Positions 23,301-36,700 of a DNA stretch of 64,000 bases are shown here, piece by piece. The DNA is from Guillardia theta CCMP2712 (lineage: Eukaryota; Cryptophyceae; Pyrenomonadales; Geminigeraceae): contig NW_005434666.1 of assembly GCF_000315625.1 (NCBI RefSeq), forward strand, positions 115,029 through 179,028. The letters run 5' to 3'. The translations under genes and the position numbers were made by a program. The notes under the pieces were generated by a model. The model saw only the letters and a list, made by a program, of their open reading frames with translations, did no database searches and was not told where the DNA came from. Numbering within the stretch: the stretch's first letter is position 1; each line of letters starts with the position of its first letter.

Positions 23301-26300
23301 CTGTTGTTGACAACAATGATATGCATGACAAGAGGAAGCTTGAGTTGTTTGTTGTCCTTGTTGGACTCTTTCCCTCTTTGATTGTTTCTCTTCTCTTGAG
23401 CTCGATCTCTCTTTTGTCTGAATGCAACTGAATTCTGACATTTCTCTCCTCTCCTCTCCTCTCCTCTCCTCTCCTCTCCTCTCCTCTCCTCTCCTCTCCT
23501 CTCTCCAGGTCTCCCTTCCGCCTCTTTGCAAGCCCGGAGGACAAGCTTCCAGTAGCATCCAAGTGCACCATGGAAGTAGCCAACGTCATCGTTCCTACCT
23601 CCTTCTCCGTCACAGCAGGCGATACCTTCCAGGCTCTTCTCGTCGTTCGCAACCGCTACGGAGTCACCCTCCCCTCAGTCTCCCCTGGCGTCGCTTCCGT
23701 TGCCCTCTCCACCGACAGCGTCAAGCCAACGCTGCAGGACAACCTTGACGGCACTTTTCTCGTCAGCTTCTCCATCACCTCCTCCAGCACCTACTCCCTG
23801 ACCGTCAACATCGATGGAGGAGGCGGAGCTCTGCCCATTCTTAACGCTCCCTACCAGCTCACCATCGTCCCGGCTGATCCCTTTCCCCGCACCTCCACTG
23901 CCGTCCTGCCACCCTCCAACATCTTCACTGCCGGATCTCGTGTCACCTTCAGTGTGCAGGTGAGACCTTGTTGGCTCCTTTGTTGGGTTGTCCTCTTCCT
24001 CCTCCCCATGATGATGATCATCATCATCAACATCATCGTCATCATCAAACTTTGACTTTCACTTTCTCTGTGCCTTCTGACTCTGGCTGCAGATCAAAGA
24101 TCGCTTCGGCAATGTTCAAGACGCGCAAAAATATCCCACCAAGACGCTTGCATGTACGGTCTCTTACGGCACAGGAGTCGCCCTGTATCAGTTTGCTGCC
24201 GACGTCGTCGTTGACACAGACGGTACTTTCAAAATTTCCTTCACAGTCAAGCAATCTTCCAGCCATGAAGTCACAGTCATGGACGGAGCAGTTCAGGTCA
24301 TAAAGTCACCTTTCACTATCTCAGTGATTCCGGGCCCGGTCTCCCAGCTGACCAGCCTCATCAATACCGTCTATGAAGTTAAGAACATCACCGCTGGAAC
24401 GCGTCAGTCCTTCCCGCTTGTCTTCAAGGACGCCTACTATAATGCGATCACCGATATCCAGAGCTCCTTGCTCACCGTTACCGTCGAGGGAGCCGTCGAT
24501 GTGTCTGCACTCTCCTGTGAGATTGTTCAGGCTGACTCAGGTGCCTTCAACGTTGTCTGCGGAGGAACAAAGACGACTGGTCCCTTGCAAGTCCATGTGA
24601 AGATCAACCAACTGGACATCAAGAACTCTCCTCTCGTCGTCTACATCGTTCCATCCTTCGCCGTGGGCAGCATCTCCTACGTCTCCTCCGCCATGTTCAC
24701 CCAAGTCCGGGCGGGAGAGCTGAAGTCTTTCTCTGTGCAGCCGGTGGACAAGTTTGGAAACAAGCACGAGAAGGCCACAAACGAGACCCTCATCGCTAAC
24801 ATCAGGGGGCCAGTGTACATCGCAACCTGCTCCTCCTCCCCTTCCTCTGCCAACCAGCCCGACCTCTCTCAGTGCGTCTCGCTGATCAAGGGAGGAACGT
24901 CCCTGTACACCTTCAACTTCATCCTCACTGTCTCTGGCGAGTACATCATCGAGACCTACCTCCTGAGCCAGATCACCAACCAGCTGGACAAGATCGGGGA
25001 TGGGCAACCGTGGAAGGTCAGCGTCAAGTTTGACACCCTGCACAAGAACAACACTGAGCTGAGAGGAGTCGGGGCCTCCGCTTTTGTTGCCGGAATCTCC
25101 TCCGCCTTCGAGGTAGTCACCTACGACAAGTTCATGAACCGCTACAGAATGGGAAACGCCAGCGTCTCCGTAGCCTTTGACCTACTCCAGGAGAAATTCG
25201 TTCAACTTAATTGGAACGAGAGCTCCAGGAGTTTCCGACCGACGTCCATCACGGACAACGGCGACGGAAGTTACAATGTAAACTATTTCCTCACCATCTC
25301 TGCCGTCTATCAGATCTCCGTCCTGATCGACGGGGAGCGGGTGGGAGGAGCAGGAAGTCAGTTCCTCCTCCAAGGCCAGTCCTCCACGCTCTCCTCAGCC
25401 CAGACCTCAGGGCTCGTGCTCAAGGTTGGAGCAAGCGGCCTGGAGACTGTGGGAGGAGGGACAGTACAGGGGACGGCTGGACTGTGGGGGTCGTTCCAGC
25501 TAGTAGCCCGAGATGAGTTCGGAAACCAGAAGACAACAGGAGGAGATCGGTTCAGCGTTGACATGATGGGCCCTGTCCAAGCAGAAACTCAACTGGTGGA
25601 CCTTGGAAACGGTTCCTACGTCGCCTCGTACCTGACCAAGATAGACGGTCTGTACGAGATCAACGCAAGGCTCAGAGGCCTGCAAGTCGGAGTCATGAGG
25701 CTGGTGAACGGGTCGCTGACCTCGAGCCCGCTGATAGACGTGCCTGTCGTCCGCGCTTCTCCTCTCTTCTCCGACATTACCCTCACCTCCTACTCCATCC
25801 TTACCGCTGGCCTTCAAGGCTCCTTCCAGCTCATTGCCAAGGACTCCTTTGCTACTAGCGACTGCTGCTGCGAGGCCTCCTCTTGCACTGGCTGGAACTT
25901 CGACCTCCTCCCCTCCTGGAGCTCGGATCTCTTGACAGGCAGCGTCATCCCCAAGAAGCCCACGGGCAAGGATGCGGCGCTCACGAGCACGTTGGAGGCA
26001 GCGGGAGCATGGCGAGCATCCGTCTACTCCATCGTCCAGGGCATCGCCGTCCACGTTCTTGGGAGCCCCTTCACTGTAGAGGTCCTGCCCGCCAACCTGC
26101 GAGCTGAGAACACGGAGGTAGGAGGCAGCGGCCTTGTTGGGGCTGTGCTGGGGTCCCAGGGAGTCATCACCGTCATCACCAAGGATCAGTTCTTCAACCC
26201 TCGAACGAGCGCCAGGCTGCAGGTGGACAGGGTGCTGGTCTACCGTGCCAAGACGGAGACGTCGGCCCTCCCCAGGCAGGAGGGCGGGAACTTTGCGGGC

Positions 26301-29300
26301 CGCTACGTCGGCTACTACTGCGGGCGGGGAGACTGCTCCTCCGATGATGCTGGACTGCTCTGCACGAAGCCTCCGAGCATCGGGGCATGCCAGGTCGACT
26401 GCTCGAGCTGCACCTGCTTCTCCTCGTCTTGCGCTGGTACCACGACTATCAACGTGGTCGTCAACGACGTCCACGTCCCCGGAAGCCCCTTCACCGTCCA
26501 GATCGTAACCGATGCGACGGCGGTGGCGGGCAAGTCCAGCGTCGTGACGGACTTGGCAACATCGTATTCAGCTGGGGTTCCGGTGTCAGTCCAGATCCAG
26601 CTGAGGAGCTCTCAAGGAATCGACGTCAGGAAAGGTGGATATCAGTCCCCCTCCTTGTTCCTTCCTCCTTATACTCCTTTCCTCCTCTCCTTCAGCGCCC
26701 TCTGCTGGACTTCCCTCTCACCTCCTCTTCTGCCCTAGCTCTCCCTCCCTTCCTAAGGCAACTTGCTCTTTGCTCCTTGCTCCGATACTTCGCTACCTCC
26801 TTGTTCCCCATTTCCTTCCCTTCGGACGTTCTAGAACTGACCACAAGGCCGAACGCAGGAGGAAGGAAGGTCACCGCCCAGGTGGTCAGTGAGAGCTTTT
26901 TGTCGTCTCCCGGTCAAGACTCCATCATGGTCCAAGGCGTACAAGTTCAGGACACCAACACTGGGCTCTACTCCTTCCAATTCACTCCGCAAAGGGCTGT
27001 ACCGCACGCCCTCCTCCTCTCCCTCGACGATACCATGATCTCCTCGTCCTGGAACGGGACGGGAATCAGCCAGGACACGATAGCGATCCAGCTGCAGGAG
27101 CAGGCGAGTGCCTCGGACGGTTTCTACAAGAGCTATGCTGTCATAGTCGACGGCGTCAGTTTGCCGCATCGCCTGTCAACCGTGAACGACTACATCGCAG
27201 CCAGCCAAACCCTCCGGCACAACCTCAACTTTTTCCAGGCCTCTCCCTTCCGGCTGCTCCTGACGCCCTTTGTGGTCAAAGTCAGCCCAGGGGCTCTTTC
27301 TCTGCCCAACACTCTGATCTTCTGTGACAGCAAGTCAGTCGTCAAGGTCGGCCAAGACTACCTCCCGTCCTCCTCCATGCAAGTCGGCAACGCCATCTTC
27401 GATGAGGTTTCCTGCGGCATGGGCGCGGGACTGGCGAGCATGAACCACGTCATCAGCCTCCAGCTTCGAGATGCGTTCAACAACCAACTGACGCAAGGGA
27501 TCGCGACAGAGAGGATGATGGTGAAGGTAAGGAGCGTCGACCAGGATGTTTCTACCACCATCCTTGGCCAGTTTTGCAGCGACTCACTTGTCAACTTCCC
27601 TGAGGACTGCAAGACCACCATCGACATGTACAAGTGCGTCAACGCTTCTCTCAACTTCAGCTCTCCCACCTGCTCCTTCGCTTGCCCACCCTCCCTGTGC
27701 TACAAGACCTCCTCCTTCTCTCGATCCTGGCATGACAACGACGGAACATTCTCCATCACCTACCAGGCGACCCGGGCTGGCATGTACTCATTGCAGATTT
27801 CTATCGACGACTCGATCATCCTGCAGCAGCAGCGGGAGGTCTACGGTGCTCTCCTCCATCCCTCCTCCGCCCAGATCGTCGGGCTCGCCAACCGTTCAGC
27901 TGGAGACGTTGGGCTCTTCCGAGTCAGGACGACCGACCGCTTTGGCAACCCCCCATGCTCGCAGAAGCTCTGTCCTCCCATCCCCGAGCTCGACGTCGAG
28001 CTTGTACTCCTTGCTCAACCTGACACTGCTCCCCTGCATGCCTCCACGCAGTTCGTGGCTTCGGAGTCTATGTTCTACTGCTCGTACACGCTGACGCTGT
28101 CGGGAGTCTACCGCATGTTGGTGATGATGATGAACAAGACTATCGGGGTGTACTCCACCGAGATCCGAGCCAACAAGGCGGATGCCAGCAAGACGTGGGT
28201 CGAGCGGTATGACATCTTCACAGCTGGCAAGCAGACAACTTTCAGGATCGAGGCTCTAGATAAGTACTCAAACCGCCTGACCAAGGGAGGAGACAACTTC
28301 CAGGTGAAGCTGCTGGGGAGCTACGGGAGGAACTACGACGGGTCAATCAGGGACCTTGGCAACGGCTCTTACTTCGCCTCCTTCAACGTGTCTGTGACCG
28401 GCAACTTCTCACTCTTCCTAACGCTCGGGCTAGAAACGGTGGTGGACAGGGAGGTCATGATCATCCCGAACTTCGCGTACGGCCCTTCCTCCTCCCTCCT
28501 CACCTCCATCGTGGGAGAGAACACTGCTCCATGGGTGGCTGATTTCAGAGTCCAGCTGAGGGATCAGTTCATGAACCAGCTGCTCTCCTGCAGCTCCAAC
28601 TTCGTCATGTTCTACCTCTGGAAGCTGGTGGATGGAGCAAACAATCAGCTTATCGTCTCAAAGAACATGACTTGCACTGGAGGCATCGCAACTCTTGCTT
28701 CCTCGGTCGTCGCCGCTGGCTCTTACATCATCGAGTTCAAGATCAACGACGTTCATGTCCAAGGATCTCCCTTCTCCTCTACTGTCAAGCCAGCAGCCGC
28801 CGATCCCAACTCGTGCATAATTACAACTCCGCTCATCACCGCCTCCTCCTCCTCCTCCTCCTCCTCGAACCAATCTAGAATCGTGGCAGGGACGAAGAGC
28901 TGGCTGCAGCTCCAAGTGCTCGATCGGTTTGGCAACGAGGTTCGCAACGATCCGTTCAGAGAAACTCAGCGAGTAGTTGTTTACCTTGCAAGTGAGTTGT
29001 TACAACCCCCCTACACCTCCTCTCCCACTCTCTCCCTCTCTTCTCCCCCCCCCCCCCCCTTCTCTCCCTTCTCCTTCTCATAATCCCGCTTCTTCGCTCC
29101 CTCCCTCCTCATCCTCCCTCTCCTAGCCTGACATGCCTCAGGTCTCGGTCAGCGATGCTTCCCCGTCTGTCCCTCCAGCTGCAATCTCCTCACAGGGCTC
29201 CCCAACACTCCTCAGGATCTCTGCATCGTCGCCAACGTGACTGACAACCAAGACTCCACCTTCCTCGCCGAGTGGACCCCGACTGTAGCCGACTCCTACC

Positions 29301-30712
29301 AGCTCAGGATCCTCCTTCAGGACGCCTACGTGGCTGGTGGCTCCTTCCTCCTCCAAGTAGTAGCAGGGCCCATCTCTGCCCAGACCTCCAGGGTTTTCGG
29401 CCTCCCGCAGGTGAGCGGAGCTGGAGTGAGCGTCAACTTTGCCATGGAGACTCGAGACTCCTACGGCAACCTGGTGACTCAGGGTGGAGCCAGCTTCACT
29501 TCTCAGCTGGTCCGCCGCGCCCAGGACTTCTCGCAGGTGGTCACGAACCTCAGGGTAGATGACTGCTCGACCACCCCCTGCTCCAACTTGACGTGGGGGG
29601 CGGGAGTCTACGAGTCCTCGTACTTCGCCACCCTCTCAGCTCTCTACACAGTCAGGGTCGAGCTGGAGTCGATGAACGTGCAGAACGGTCCCTTCCGCAC
29701 GCTGGTGACGGCCGGATCCCTAGACCCCAAGTCCTGCATACTGTCCGGGCCCGGATCGATCGGAGGCTTCGTGAACAGCAAGACAAGCCTTCAGATCATC
29801 ATGAGAGATCAGTTCGGCAACACCTTGCTGACGTGGGACGGGACTTTCTTCAACGCTGAGATCCAATGGGATACCTCCCTGCAGACGCTCCTCTTCTCCT
29901 CAGCTGGCAACGGGACACTGGTGACTGAGTACACCCCACAAGCAGCCGGCAGCTTTCAGCTCAAGGTTCTGACCGTCTTCGACAAGATCCAAGTCAGCGG
30001 GAGCCCGAGGCTGCTGTCCTTTGTAGCTTCAGATGACGGGTACTCCGACCCGAGCAAGAGTGTGGTGGTGGGAGACAGCCTGAAGGGGATGGTGGCAGGG
30101 GAAGGAGGACAGGCGACGCTGATCGCACGGACGAGCGCTGGGCTTAACCGACAGACAGGAGGGGACACTGTGCTAGCACAGATGGTCTCTTCCTCCGATT
30201 CAGGCGGAGCCGTGGTGCAGAACTTGTACACCAGGGACAACCAGGACGGCAGCTACAGCATCAGCTACGTGGAGACGAAGGCTGGAGTGTACCAGCTCAA
30301 TGTCCTGCTCGGAACAAATCATGTCCTTGGATCTCCCTTCTCCCTGAAGGTGATCCCCACCTCAGCCCTGGGCAGGAAGACTCTCTTCACCCCCTCAAAG
30401 TCCTCCGAGCTCTCCACCATCGCAGGATTATCCCAGGCCATCACGATCGTCTCCGTCGACGCCTACGGTGAGTTCTCTTTGACTCCCTCCTCTCTGCTGA
30501 AGCCTCTCCTCCTCTTCCTGCAGACAACTTCGTGGCATACGACGATTACACCCTCCCTGACAGGTACTATGTCACCATGCTCTCGACGTCGTCCGCCCCG
30601 AAAGCATTGGACGTAGTGGACAACAAGGATGGAAGCTACCAGACGTCATGTGAGTCGTTGTGCGCTGACCCTTCACTGTCATACTTCCTCCTCCTCCTCA
30701 TCATCATCATCG

Positions 30713-30743
<31 letters not shown>

Positions 30744-33700
30744 GATCACGTCCCTCGCAGACTATCTCACCCGGGCTGGCTCCTACAGCCTCAAGATCGA
30801 GCTGCGAGAAGTCTCGGGCTCGCTCTTCCAGGTCACGCAGATCGACAACATCATGGTTCAGGCAGGAAACGTCAACATTGAGAGCTGCCAGGTCGTCGGC
30901 AACGGGTTGAACAACGGCATTGCCGGCCTCGAGCCCACCTTCGGAGTCTTTGCTCGTGACGTGTTCGGCAACCAGCTTGACAGCGCCACCCTGAACCTCG
31001 TGGCAACTTTGACAGGCAACACGACGACTAGGCTGGCATTCTCCTTCGTTTCCCAGCTCGGCCAATTCACCTCCAGCTACTCAGTGACGAGAGCGTCCGT
31101 GTACAAGCTCTCGATCAAACTTAACGACGTTGATCTCATCGGCAGCCCCTGGAGGGTCCAGGTGACTCCCTCCCTTGTCTCAACGCCGAGATGCCGCCTG
31201 CAGGGAAGCAGCAGCAAGGTGATGACAGCTGGAGTCGATGGCGTGTTTCAGCTCAGCTCCTACGACGAGTACGACAACCCTGTCACCGAGGGGTTCAAGG
31301 CCTTCAAGTTTGCGCTCTACGGCCCTAGCAACTGCAAGGGCCTCGCACTTGATAACTTCGACGGCACTTACACGCTGACCGTCCCGGCTGTTCCGACAGT
31401 AGGGCAGCACTGGCTGGAAGTGACGCGAGGAGGGGCGCATATCCTTGGCAGCCCCTACGCTGTGATGATCTACCCCGGCAGCATCAACCTGTACACCAGC
31501 ACCATCAACCTGGACTCGCTCAAGCAGCTCAACGTCGGTGACTCCGCCTCCTTCCTGATCAAGTCCAAGGACCAGTTCAACAACCTGCTCACCCTGGGAG
31601 GCGAGGTCTTCGCTGCCTCCACCTCCTCCCCAGCTCAGAGAAGCTTCACGGTGGTGGATACGAACAACGGCGAATACATCGGGGCCTTCATGACTACCAT
31701 CGCGGGATCCTACAGCCTGCGGGTGACTCTCAACGGTGAGCTGCTGCAAGGACAGGAGTTCTCGATCCTGGTCCTCTCCGGCGCGGTCTCTGTTAGAATG
31801 TCGAGAGTCTATGGGTCGGGCGTGAGCGACTCTGTAGCTGGGATAGAGCAGGATATTTTCCTCCTCCCCAGGGACGACTACGGCAACGTAGTCAGCTACA
31901 CCCTCACACCCCAGCTGGTGATCAGCAGTGCAAACTTTGCCACCAAGTCAGTGTCGATGACGCAGCAGAGTGACGGGTCGTACATGACAACCACCATGCT
32001 GACTCAGAGCAGCTCCTACCGCCTGCAGATCCTGCTGACAGGAGGGGTTAGCCTCAGCCTATTCGAGCAACAGGTCAAGATCCTCCCCTCCACCGCCAGC
32101 CCGCCGAACTCAGTGCTCTCGTCTGAGGTCGCTCCCTGCAATGTCGACCAGGCCTGCATGTTCCTCCTGCGCGTGAAGGACGCTTACGGCAACAACATGA
32201 CGGAAGGGGGAACCATCTTCTCCTCCAGGCTCCTCGGATTAGATCGATCGATCATGGGAACTTCAATAGCAGGGAGCATCTCTTATCTACCAGGGTCGGG
32301 CATGTTCCAGGTCTCCTTCCAAGCGACAAAAAGCGGTAAGAGACAGAGGACGAGGGAGGGAGGGATCTGCGAGAGGAGAAGGGATGGGAGATAGTTCTGT
32401 TGGGGCAAGAGTTGTGTTGAGGGAGAGGGCGATGCTGCTGGTGACTGGGCTGTGTTAGGAACCTATTTGCTGGAAGTTACCAGGTTTGGACTTCCAACCG
32501 TCGGGAGCGGGAGGAGTGCGACTATCCAGCCGGGCGACGTCGTTGTATCTTCTGTTAGAGGGTCAGGGTACGGGCTGAGCACTTTCCTCCTAATGGCCTC
32601 ATCGAGATTCATCGTGACTTTAATGGACCAGTACGGCAACCCGACAAGCAGAAATAAGCCAGACCTTAAGGTGGAAGTCTCTCCAGCTCCACAGTCTGTG
32701 AGTGTACAGGACCTGAACAACGGAGTGTATCAAATCGTGTGGGTTGCAAACTCCACGTCCCCCTACAAGATCTCCATCACTGCCTCTTCCCAGCACATCA
32801 CCGACAGCCCCTTCACTGCCACGTCACCAACCAGCGCCGACGTCAAGGCTGTGAGTCAAGACGACCCTTTCCTTGAATTCTGACTGACGTACCTGCCAGG
32901 TCGATGAATCCTTCACCTCCCTCTCAGGAGCCGCGTTGGATGGCGTTGTTGCTGGCACGTACTCCGCTGTCAACATCGTCCTCCGCAACTCGTACGGGCA
33001 AGACATTGGGGCGAGTGACTCGTATGTGTCGGAGTTTGAGGTGACGGCCAACGGGACGACCTGCCCGAGCAGCGCGGCATGCAACGACAACGTGGACTTG
33101 TCCTGCTGCTGGGACGGCTCATCTATCGCCTCCTCCGGCATCGCTGTCATCCACTTCATCTCCAAGATCTCTGGCCCTCTTTCGCTGTCTGTCAAGCTGC
33201 AGAAGGTCGTGGGAGGAGTCTACACCCCCGTCCTCATCGCTGGCAGCCCGACATCCATCCTCATCCTGCCAGAGATCGTCGATCCCTCTCGCTCCTCGGT
33301 GGACTCTCTGTCTGCCTCCGCCATGGCTGCCTGCCCGTCGTGCTCGACCTCCTCTGCTCTTGTCGGGCTGCGATATGACCTCGTCCTCACCATCCGTGAC
33401 AAGTTTGACAACGTGATTCCCTTTAGCCTGCTACAGAACACTCTCGTGGAGGGGCTGGTGGTGCAGAACTCAACGCAGGCAACGTCAGCGTCTCTGGTCT
33501 TGTTCGATGACAGCGGGAAGTTTGTCTTGCGCTCGATCTTCACCAAGAGCGACACCTACGTCATGCACGTCAAGGTCAACGGGATGTATGTTTCCGCTTC
33601 TCCCTTCGTCGTCGTGTGCAGACCCGGCAGCGTCACTGCCTCTACCTCAGCTCCGATCAACGACGTCTGGTACAAGAACTGGACTGTGGGCTACCCTCAC

Positions 33701-36700
33701 AACATCTCCATCTATGCCAGGGATATGTTTGAGAACATCGTCGGGGACGCGCCGGACTCAATCTTTGACGGGTTTGTGTCGGGCAACCAGGACCTGTACT
33801 TCAGCTTCAAGAAGGACAGCAGCGTGTACTTCTCTCCCATCCTTCTAACGGTCTCTGGCAACTACAGGTTGGATGTGATGATGTTCACCAAGCCCATCTT
33901 CGGCAGCCCGTTCTCGGTCTACGTCTCCTCTGCCGCCATGCAGCCCTCTGCTTGCTTCCTTAGCGGCCTTGGCGCGTACTACAGCGAGGCGGGCAAGGCA
34001 ACCACGTTCTCGCTGTTCCTTCGTGATCAGTTCTTCAACGACGTCAAAGCTTCCTCCTCCTCCTCGCTCGACCTCTCGGTAACTCTGATCTCCTTCGCCC
34101 GTCAGGATCCGCTCATCCCGCACCTCATGCGCTATTATGCTCCATGTGGCAAGCAGACGGTCTGCAAGGACGCAGCGAAGCTCAACGTCACCAACGTCAC
34201 TGTCGCTGCCTCGTACGCGATCTCAGCAGCAGGAGACATCAGCATCTCCTACTTGTCTGCCATGCCCGGCGAGTTTGTGATGCATGTCAAGCTGGGCTCG
34301 TCGGACATCGCCAGGCTGCCCGGCGACCCTTGCGGCGCTTCGTGTCCCTTCGGCAACTGCACGGGATGCCCGACGGTGTCGCTCAGTCAAGCTCCCGCCA
34401 TCGTGTCCTCAGAGTTTGACGCGTCCGGAGGAAGAATTTCCATCCAGTTCAGCGACGAGAGTGACAGAGGCTTGCAGTACGACACGTTCAACTGCTCCCT
34501 CCTCTTCGACGCCTCCTCCTTGGCCAAGATGTCGGACGCCACGCACTCTCCCGCCTGCTTCTTTGCCTCGACCACCGTCCTGGTTGTCGAGCTCGCCTTC
34601 GGAGCGACGCTGCAGATGAACGAGGAGCTGAACTTCCTCGATGAGGTCCGCGGGCTGTTCTCCGCCCCTGCTGCCGTCGACGTGGGCTACGGGGGGATTC
34701 ACCGCAAAGAGGTTTGCAGCAATGGGATGTGCTTCCAGACGTCGCTTGCTGTGAGCGGCAGGACGAGAATCATGCGGCCGCTCAACCCAGTCAAGCCCTC
34801 TGCCATCCTCAAGGGCCCAGCCATCATCGGGCCCTGCGACTCGCTCGTGCTCGACGCTTCCTCCTCCTACGGCTCCGGAGGGAGGAAGTTCCAGTTCGTG
34901 TACGGAGCTCTGCCGGGAGTGAGCAACGACGTGACGCTGCGGACTTACATCCTGAACCAGAACCTTCCTCCTTACGACAGGGAGAAGCTGACGATACCGA
35001 CAGACCTGTTGGAACTGGGAGTCAACTACACCTTCATGGTCAGAGTCACCAACTTCCTGGACGAGTCGAGCACGGCTGAGATCACCATCACGAAAGTCTC
35101 CTCCTCCTCCCCCATCGTCATCATCGAGGGACCCCCCGAGAAGAGCGTCTTCAGCGCCGACGAGGTCAGGCTAAGGGGGTACGCCCTCCTCTCTAACTGC
35201 TCGTCGAGCAGCGACCCGACCATGGACTACGAATGGACCCTAGTCGACGTCTCTCCCTCCCTCCCTCCCTTCCCCCTGAACGACAAGACCAAGAACACCC
35301 GCAGCCTCTTCATCGCATCGCAAACTCTGCAGGCTGGGTACAACTACACCTTCCAGCTGAAGGGCAGTATGCGGAGCAACCCCTCCAGCTACGGCATGCA
35401 GACGGTGAAGCTTGTTTGTGCCTTCTCTCCTATGAAGGCGAGCATCGACGGCAGCGACAGGAGCATCAGCTGGGGAGACTTGATCGTCCTCAACGCCAGC
35501 ACCTCCCTGGACTTTGACGGGCAGGCCATCACCTCCTCCAACACAGAGTTCTCCTGGTCGTGCAAGGGGGAGACGGGGCAGGACTGCCTCGGCCCCCAGA
35601 GCTCAGCGTTCATCGTCAACTCTCCTCTCTTCTCCCTCGACTCCTCCCTCCTCTCCCCCGGCCTCTACACCTTCTCCGTCACTCTCATGAAGGAGCCCGG
35701 CCCCAGGATAGCGTCCGCCTCTGCCCGCCTGTGGCTCATCCCCGCCGCCTCCGCCAGCGCCGGCATCGCCCCCATCATGAAGCGCAAGGTGAACCCAGGA
35801 GAGAGGCTGGTCCTGTCCAGCTCGATTCTCAGCTCCCCAGCAGCTGGGTACCAGCTCCAGTGGTCGCAGACGCAAGGAGACTTCCTACTGGACTACCCCA
35901 GTAAGGTGTCCACCCCCCTCTCCCTCAGCAACCTGGTGATCAAGGAGGGGTTCCTTGCCCGCGGTCAGCTCTACACCTTCCGCCTGTCCGTCCTCTCCAC
36001 CACGGGAGGCAACTCGCTGGCCTTCGCAGAGATCACCTTCCAAGTCAACACGCCCCCCAGCAGCGGCAACTTTGCGGTCTCTCCGAGCGAGGGGCGAGGC
36101 ATCCTGGATGTCTTCCGCCTCGAGTGCAAGTACTGGGTTGACGACGAGGAGGACCTCCCCCTCATCTATGAGTTTCGGTTTGCGCTGCCTCAGTCCAGCA
36201 CCCCGACCGACGAGATCCCCCTGGGGACTCTTGACAAGAACTACCTTGACACCGCCCTCCCAAGCCCCCCAGCTGGGCTCTCAGCTCACATGGTCAACCT
36301 CATCGTATACGTGACCGACCAGGCCGGAGGAAGGGAGCGAGCAGCCGCGCAGGCGAAGGTGAAGACGGACCTGTCAACCTCTTCCAGCCGCCGCCTGCTG
36401 GCGCTGGACGCGCTGGCAAAGCTGCTGGAGTGTGTGGGGCTGGGGGATACGGAGTGTATCATCCTCATGACTTACTCGGTCGCGAGGATGGGGGGGAACA
36501 TTCCCTGCTCGGAGAAGGACACGCTCCTCAACACACTGCAGACGGCAGCCAACAAGCTGCAGATGAACAAGGTAGAGGTGGCAGCGTTTGCAACGGCCGT
36601 GCAGGAGGCGTCAGCGATGAGCTGCGTGAGCATGCTGCGGTCGAGGAGGCAGATGAACACGCAGCAGCTCGACGGATCCCTCGGCCTCCTCGGCAACCTC

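Larger units (their letters stand above)
14343..34300 (+). other. Filamin-type repeat array of the giant receptor
   Basis: Ectodomain array inside the giant gene. Key recurring words are DxFGN (for example RDQFGND, RDTFGNL, RDSYGNL, KDQFNNL), GSPFxVxV and SGxYxLxV. Repeats differ strongly from each other in sequence, so the array is old rather than a recent tandem amplification. Introns interrupt it densely up to about 24 kb. The region 24.1-26.6 kb is one uninterrupted exon holding several repeats, and long exons continue to 37 kb. Confidence 0.8.

Noticed and set aside
25500-26474. Minus-strand frame of 324 codons
   Set aside because: Antisense of a filamin-repeat exon; composition typical of a shadow frame in GC-rich codon usage.
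30695-30742. Poly-Ile run as a membrane helix
   Set aside because: It is an ATC microsatellite within an intron that is removed in phase.
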